A DNA stretch of 14,052 nucleotides from Alectoria sarmentosa. Its lineage: Eukaryota > Ascomycota > Lecanoromycetes > Lecanorales > Parmeliaceae. The translations under genes and the position numbers were made by a program. Under the pieces are notes generated by a model, which had not been told where the DNA came from, ran no database searches, and was given only the letters and a program-made list of their open reading frames with translations. Where the stretch lies: contig WOGZ01000577.1 of NCBI GenBank assembly GCA_009733775.1, forward strand, positions 1 to 14,052, written 5' to 3'. Shown here one piece after another: positions 9,121-14,052 of this stretch (the first letter of the stretch is position 1; every line of letters starts with the position of its first letter).

Positions 9121-9969
9121 AAAAAACATTAAAAGTTTTTTGATTATATACGAATAATTCGAATTTAATTTTCGCTCGTTATTAATAAAAGCGTGTATTT
9201 CGTAAATTGTGAGTCTTTTGCATTAAGATATTTAACATTTGATTGTTATCGTTGTTAATGAAATCGCGAAGTTTATCGATATCGACGTTTCGATTGATTA
9301 CACGTTTTTAAGATCATTCACTCGATTTTTTAAATTGCGCTTTCAAGATCGTATTAAAAACTTATTAATGAAAATGAAGATGTTATATAAATTTCTTATT
9401 TTGATATTTTATTAAATGCTTAACGTAATTTTTGAATAAATTTTTTTTTGACGATTGATATAAAAAGAGATAAAATTATTTGAAAATAACGTAAAAAAGA
9501 TTATTCGAGCAATATTCAACGATCGATCATATTTATTAATTAATTAATTAATAAAAAAGACTTATATGATGTTCGACTTAATTGAAAATCGTATAAAAGA
9601 TGAAAGCTCGTTATTGAATATGTTTTAAAATATACGAAACTTAAATATATCGATTATGAGATTTAATACACACGATTCTTCGATAAAAACGATTAAATTA
9701 TCGATGTAATTTAAAATCAAAAAGGTGATCATAATCAACAAATTTAACATTTAAAAAACTCTTTAAAAGTTTTTCGAGGGCTTTTCAAAAACTTTTATCA
9801 AAGAAATTATTCTCGTAAACTCGAAAAAGAAAATAAACAAAAAGAAAATAAAAAAAAAGATCGTCACATATTTATATTTAAAGTTTCGTTTTCAAGATTT
9901 ATATTTTCAATCTTTTTATTATTATCTTTTTTATTATTTAAAATATTCGATATATTATCGATAATGCAA
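9121..9969 (+). pseudogene. Weak coding-like frame, unidentified
   Basis: In one frame the last 74 codons (9748-9969) are stop-free, and the 283 codons have 19 stops against about 28 expected. The text is charged and varied for such AT-rich DNA, for example V-N-C-E-S-F-A-L-R-Y at 9208-9237 followed by C-Y-R-C at 9244-9255, I-E-Y-V-L-K-Y-T-K-L at 9613-9642, and a Lys/Glu-rich end near 9817-9860. A zinc-binding C-x2-C is possible. I do not recognise the family. A stop-free run this long is expected about once by chance in this window, so this is only a candidate. Confidence 0.2.
9532..9555. repeat. Perfect 24-bp palindrome of TTAA repeats
   Basis: Overlapping TTAAT units form a perfect inverted repeat. 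It is probably a simple-sequence product with no known role. Confidence 0.5.
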
Positions 9970-11026
9970 TAATTTTTCGATAATTAAAATAAACGTTTTT
10001 AATCGATCTAAATTAACTAATAATTTAAATAATATTTAATTAAATAAATAAATCACGTCTCGATATTTTGTTAATATATATAAAATCTTCGTTAATATTC
10101 ACGATTAAATTCATTATCACTTTTATTCGACGACGAAAATTTTAAAATTGAAATTTATAATTCTTAAAAGAGAGAAGATAATTTATAAATTGATTTAAAA
10201 ATATTTTATATTCAATTAATACAATAACCTTTATATTTATATTAACAATTTTTAACATTAAACAATTTTATTCAAACGTAAACTTTAATAATTAACATTT
10301 TTTCGATTATCGTTAATTGAGATAACTCAAAAAACATAAATTTAAGATTTATTTCATTATCGACAAAATAAAATGCAAGATCGTTCATTATATTTTTAAA
10401 ACATCGTTAATAAATAAATTATAAATTCTTTATTTATAATTTTATATTGAATTTAATTTCTTTATAAACGTCACACATCTCGCATTTCAATTTATTTAAT
10501 TCGATATAAAAATTAACGATGAAATTTTAATTTTTTTTAAAGCATATTAAGATTAATTCTTTTTTATCTCGAATATAAAATTAGAACGTTTAAAACGAAA
10601 TATTGTATATAACACGTTCGAATCGCGATTATTTAATTTAATAATAACTTTTGCATCGCGCTTATTTTTTATTATCGCGAATGTGATTTTTACGCACAAT
10701 AATATATCGTTTTTAATTATATTCTCGCGTTTGATTTAAACGAACGTCGCAAATAAGATATAAATAAAAGATTATACGATTTAAAAATCTTAAAATATCA
10801 CATTCGTCGTAAAGATATTATTTTTGCTCAAAAATCGATATAAATGTTACAAACCTTGAAAAAATTATCTCACGTTGTTTTATTTTTTTTATCTCTCATT
10901 TATAACGATTTTTATTTTTTTGTCATTAAAATAATTAACATTTTTTAAAAATCGTTTTCGTAATCACACGTCTTACATTTTTCATTTATTTTACGATTTT
11001 TCGTTTTAATTATTATTGCTTTATAA
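9970..11026. other. Gene-free stretch before the second LTR element
   Basis: No frame, RNA gene or repeat partner was recognised. C is again more common than G on this strand in its second half. The last five bases, TATAA at 11022-11026, would be the left target-site copy of the element that follows; the right copy is outside the window. Confidence 0.45.
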
Positions 11027-11230
11027 TGTTACGAGCGTATTTTACATTTTTAATAAAATTAACTTTTCTTTAACATCACATTTTTTTAACATTATTCGAT
11101 TGAACTTAGCGTGACTTAATAAAGATATTTGTTTTTATATAAATGTCTTTTTTTTATATATATACTTTCTCTTCACTTAATTATCTTATTTAATACACTC
11201 ATATAATATAATTTTATATTAATTTTGATA
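11027..11230 (+). repeat. 5' LTR of element 3 (about 204 bp)
   Basis: It starts TGTTACGAGCGTA, exactly as at 5082, shares CTTAGCGTGA in the middle and TTTATATTAATTTT near the end, and ends GATA where the relatives have AACA. The 23-bp length difference from 5082-5262 is due to indels in T-rich parts. The two LTRs are much less alike than 1-76 and 5082-5262 are, as expected if they belong to different insertions. Confidence 0.8.
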
Positions 11231-12779
11231 TTATATTTAAATCATTTCATTTATTTCATTCGTATTAATTGACGAATTTAAAGAATCGTGTTAATAAAGA
11301 CTTTATTAAAACATAAAAACTATTAAAATATTGTATCTTTAAATTGAATCATCTATAACAATTGAAATTCGAATAATTCGCATCGAAATAACGATTCGTT
11401 TCGTTAATAATAACGAATATAAAGAAGATATTAAAATATTCGTTTAATTAACGAATTAAAAAAAAAATTACACATTATTTTTATATAATTCAAATTAAAA
11501 CAATATCGATTATATTATTCGAAAAATCATCATTAAAGATATTTAAATCTTTCACGATATTATCATCGAACAAAAAATTACGATTTTATAATCTTTTAAA
11601 GTTTTTCTTTTTTATTTCGCATTATCAAGTTTTTTTATACGAAATCGACGACGATATAATAAATATTTTTTGTATAAGTAACGAAATTGAAAGAACGTTA
11701 TTCAATTAATATATTCTTTTCATAAAAATTTAATAAGTGAATAAACGATTAAATAATATTCTTTGTTGTTTTTTATATGCTAAATCAAATTTCTTTATTA
11801 TATAAAAATCATTAAATACATTAAGTGAGAAATGTTAGCATTCTTCTTTATTATAATATTTTTTAATATTACATTTTTCGAAATATTTAAATCTTTCTTC
11901 TTCTTTTTCTTTTTTATTTTCTTTTTTATCGATAATCTTTTAAATAAAATTAATAAACGTTATATTTCAATTATATTTGAAAATTTCGAAGATTTTTCTT
12001 AATAATATAAGTTAAATTTATGATATATTTCTATTAATAAACAGTTATTACATTAAACGAAAATTACATTTATAAAGTTTTTTAATATGTTAAATTAATT
12101 TCGTTTTAAACGAGACGACTTTCGCGAATTTTTATCTCGTTTTTATAAGATTATTATTGATAAAGACGAGATTATAAAATCTTTATATTAATTTAAACTT
12201 ATAATTCAATAATCGAATAACATCGTTCGTGATTAATAAAAACAAATAACATAATTATAACGAAAGATTAATATAATAAAATTTTAATCACTGATAAAAG
12301 ATTTAAAGGAGGATTCAAAAAATGAACTTTTTTATAACAAATTCAAAAATCGATTTATATTAAAGAAGGATAAATTTTTCAAATTATTTAACTTTTTTGT
12401 TTTTACGAATGAAAAAAATCTTATATAAAACGATTGATCTTTTAAAATAAATCACAAATTCATTATCAATTATGCTTGATATTTTATTATTGAATTTAAG
12501 TTAATTTATATTATTTTTAAATTAAAAGATTTTTTTTTTAAATAAATTATGAGACGTTGATTAAGAAATTATTTAAATTTATATTAATTTTATAAAGAGA
12601 TAATGAATGATTTAATCGATATTCACGAAAATTTTGATTGATAAAATAATGCGAAATGATAATATAACTCACTTTAATAAAATATTATATTTTTTATAAA
12701 GTTTTACGTTAACTTTATTCGATTAAATTAAATTATCGATAAAGATAAAAATAATATAATATAATATTTACGCTTAAAA
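11231..12779 (+). other. Leader of element 3
   Basis: About 11617-11730 matches element 1 leader at 335-450. A T-rich CTTCTTCTTTTTC stretch near 11894 could be the relic of a Ser/Pro-rich coding part. The perfect-looking AAAGGAGG spaced before an ATG at 12322 opens only 13 codons and is taken as chance. The region 12600-12779 probably holds the damaged front half of gag, but frames change too often to draw it. Confidence 0.45.
11764..11835 (+). pseudogene. Possible zinc-finger relic in element 3 leader
   Basis: TGT-TTT-TTA-TAT at 11767-11778 reads C-F-L-Y (C-x2-C if Tyr was Cys) and the frame goes on to L-S-E-K-C ending at 11835. It lies at the position in the leader that aligns with the finger start of element 1 copy A (TCTTTGTTGTTTTTTATA against TCTGCTGTCGTTTTTATA). 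The His ligands are not clear, so the call rests mostly on position. Confidence 0.25.
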
Positions 12780-13094
12780 ATTCGTGAAGATTTATAAAAG
12801 AATTGAGACGCATATAAAGATTTTAACGAATTAACATTTATTAAAAAATATTTACGAAAATTAAATAACATTCAGCGTGCTGAATATAAAAAAAAGTTTA
12901 AAACATTTATATTTAAGATTATATTTTCAGCAAGAAAATTAATTATTTTAATAACGAGAATTATTCGCATTATAACAACATTTATAAAATTTATTATATC
13001 GATTTCATTTATTAAAATTAAAGTCGAAGTCGATATTAAGAAGTTTATGTGTTATAATTATAATTAAGTTAAACATATTAAGCGTGATTGCTTT
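12780..13094 (+). pseudogene. gag: Decayed gag C-terminal part with CCHC zinc knuckle
   Basis: Gag packages the element RNA in the virus-like particle; its CCHC knuckle binds nucleic acid. One frame is stop-free for 86 codons (12807-13064) after two early stops. It reads N-E-L-T-F-I-K-K-Y-L-R-K-L-N-N at 12825-12869, then Q-R-A-E-Y-K near 12873-12890, fitting the end of the Ty3/Gypsy capsid region, followed by a Ser/Thr/Ile-rich linker. At 13050-13091 it reads C-Y-N-Y-N-stop-V-K-H-I-K-R-D-C. This is an exact C-x2-C-x4-H-x4-C knuckle if the second Tyr was Cys (TGT to TAT), the stop was Gln (CAA to TAA), and the Lys before His was Gly (GGA to AAA). All three are C-to-T or G-to-A changes. The protease frame follows about 300 bases on, the normal gag-pol order. 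Confidence 0.72.
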
Positions 13095-13380
13095 TAATCG
13101 AATGAAAAAATTATTTAAATATATATTATAGAAATAAATAATAATAACGACGATGATTTAAAAAACTCTTTAAATGACTCGAGAAAAGATTAATTTTTTT
13201 TAAAATCACGATAAAAAATAATACGAATATGTGTTTAATGAATATTTCAAATGATTTCTTAGCATAACGTTTCTTTCAAATAACAATTACGTTATCATCA
13301 TAAAATCGATAAATAACACTTTCGAATTTTTTTATAAATTGCGAATGTATCGAAATCTACATCGTTATTAATAAAATTAT

Positions 13381-14052
13381 TTAATTTTTAAAATATGTAA
13401 ACGTTTATAAATCGAACTTTATTCTCTTTTTAAATCAAAATTATTATAAAATTATGATAAACGATTGTTTAAACAATTTATCACTTATTGTCTTTTATTT
13501 ATTTTAAATATATATGATCATAAAAAAGAATCTTGCTTTATTTTTATCATTTTATTAAAATAATACGATTTGATTTTCGAAAAATCATAAATAAACAAGC
13601 ATAAAGTCGTATTCGATATATTAAAAAATAAAGTGTTATTTATATTTAAACGATATAAACATGATGATAATAAGATATTAACATTTAAAAACTTATCGTT
13701 TTTATCAAAAACATTATCTGTTATTATTATATAATCTCTCAAATTTATTATTAAAAATGAATCGAATGAAAATAATTTCGATATAAATCATTTTAAAGAT
13801 ATTTTAAATAAGAAAAGATCGACATTAATATTTAAAGCATTTAAAAAAAAGATGATTAAGAAACTTAATCTCATCGATATTATTAAAATTAATATATCGA
13901 TTTATTATTATTTGATTCAAAATAAAGAGAATAAATTTTTTTCTTTGATAATGAATGAGATTTACGATATTTTTAATGAATTTTTTAAAATTATATCACA
14001 ATTATAACGAGATAATCGAATATTAATCAATAAATCATATTTATACGACTTC
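13381..14052 (+). pseudogene. pol: Decayed pol: retropepsin C-terminal part and linker to reverse transcriptase
   Basis: The retropepsin cuts the Gag-Pol polyprotein. From 13450 to the window end one frame has 201 codons with only four stops (13561, 13588, 13732, 14005), where about twenty are expected. It reads L-Y-S-L-F-K-S-K at 13417-13440, then Y-D-K-R-L-F-K near 13453, then Y-D-L-I-F-E-K-S-stop-I-N-K-H at 13564-13602. These fit the retropepsin end Y-D-x-I-L-G-x-x-W-L-x-x-H, with the stop at the Trp. After it comes an acidic/basic linker and F-F-S-L-I-M-N-E-I-Y-D-I at 13936-13971, like the linker before reverse transcriptase in ascomycete Gypsy elements (from memory). The catalytic D-S/T-G should lie near 13340-13400 but was not clearly found, probably because of a frame change. 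The C-terminal part continues beyond the window. Confidence 0.75.

Larger units (their letters stand above)
11027..14052 (+). mobile_element. Ty3/Gypsy-type LTR retrotransposon 'element 3', decayed, 3' end outside window
   Basis: The order is 5' LTR, long leader, Gag ending in a CCHC knuckle, then retropepsin leading toward reverse transcriptase; the window ends before the polymerase core. LTR ends and part of the leader are shared with element 1, so the two belong to one family or to sister families. The LTR at 11027 is called a 5' LTR because leader, gag and pol follow it in order and no purine tract precedes it. All frames carry RIP-type stops and Cys-to-Tyr changes. Confidence 0.78.

Noticed and set aside
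9533..9554. TTAA palindrome as an operator or origin element.
   Set aside because: Simple-sequence palindromes arise easily in DNA this AT-rich and there is no gene beside it.
12306..12363. AAAGGAGG followed by an ATG, like a strong bacterial ribosome binding site.
   Set aside because: The frame has only 13 codons and the surroundings are a eukaryotic LTR element leader, so it is chance or a relic of coding GGA codons.
13518..13742. A 74-codon open frame on the minus strand.
   Set aside because: It lies opposite the well-supported pol frame and its low-complexity translation fits nothing; it is a shadow.
1..14052. Mitochondrial, plastid or apicomplexan genome, suggested by base composition.
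   Set aside because: No organelle genes, tRNAs or long AT-rich exons are present, while LTR pairs, gag/protease relics and the RIP pattern fit a fungal nuclear repeat block.
1..14052. CRISPR array or tRNA genes.
   Set aside because: No regularly spaced short repeats and no tRNA T-loop or cloverleaf pattern were seen on either strand.

Overview
The window is a very A+T-rich (about four fifths A+T by eye) stretch with no intact protein-coding gene. It looks like a decayed transposon block from a filamentous ascomycete (Pezizomycotina) genome, of the kind produced by repeat-induced point mutation (RIP). The reasons are: long repeats that differ mainly by C-to-T and G-to-A changes; reading frames still recognisable at protein level but broken by TAA/TGA where Gln (CAA) or Trp (TGG) would fit; Cys codons turned into Tyr (TGT to TAT); and much of the surviving C and G sitting in CpG. 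No tRNA, rRNA, CRISPR array or bacterial-type operon was seen. The organism assignment is inference, because no host gene is present.

Layout. (1) 1-5262: LTR retrotransposon 'element 1', cut by the left window edge, running from the tail of its 5' LTR (1-76) to a complete 3' LTR (5082-5262) preceded by a purine tract. Inside are a decayed gag-like frame (1301-1795), two copies of a decayed C2H2 zinc-finger-type frame (470-717 and 3751-4446), a third partial copy of the module start (2725-2935) and a duplicated 3' block (2068-2640 and 4411-4980). The duplicated modules fill almost all of the interior, leaving no room for a normal pol. (2) 5263-11026: a region of unclear origin. It has a small tandem repeat directly after the LTR, a 23-base poly(A) run, a possible terminal-inverted-repeat pair (about 5707 and 9035), a 131-bp imperfect palindrome and a weak coding-like frame ending at 9969. 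(3) 11027-14052: 'element 3', a second LTR retrotransposon with LTRs of the same family as element 1. It has a 5' LTR (11027-11230), a long leader, a gag remnant ending in a CCHC zinc knuckle (about 12780-13094), and the retropepsin and pre-reverse-transcriptase part of pol (about 13381 to the window edge).

How they fit together. Element 3 is the family member with a visible gag-pol order (Ty3/Gypsy type). Element 1 shares LTR ends and leader sequence with it but seems to lack pol, so it may be a non-autonomous or rearranged relative. All copies are dead. The region is best read as heterochromatin-like repeat DNA, possibly part of a larger AT-rich isochore or centromeric or subtelomeric block, which this window cannot decide.
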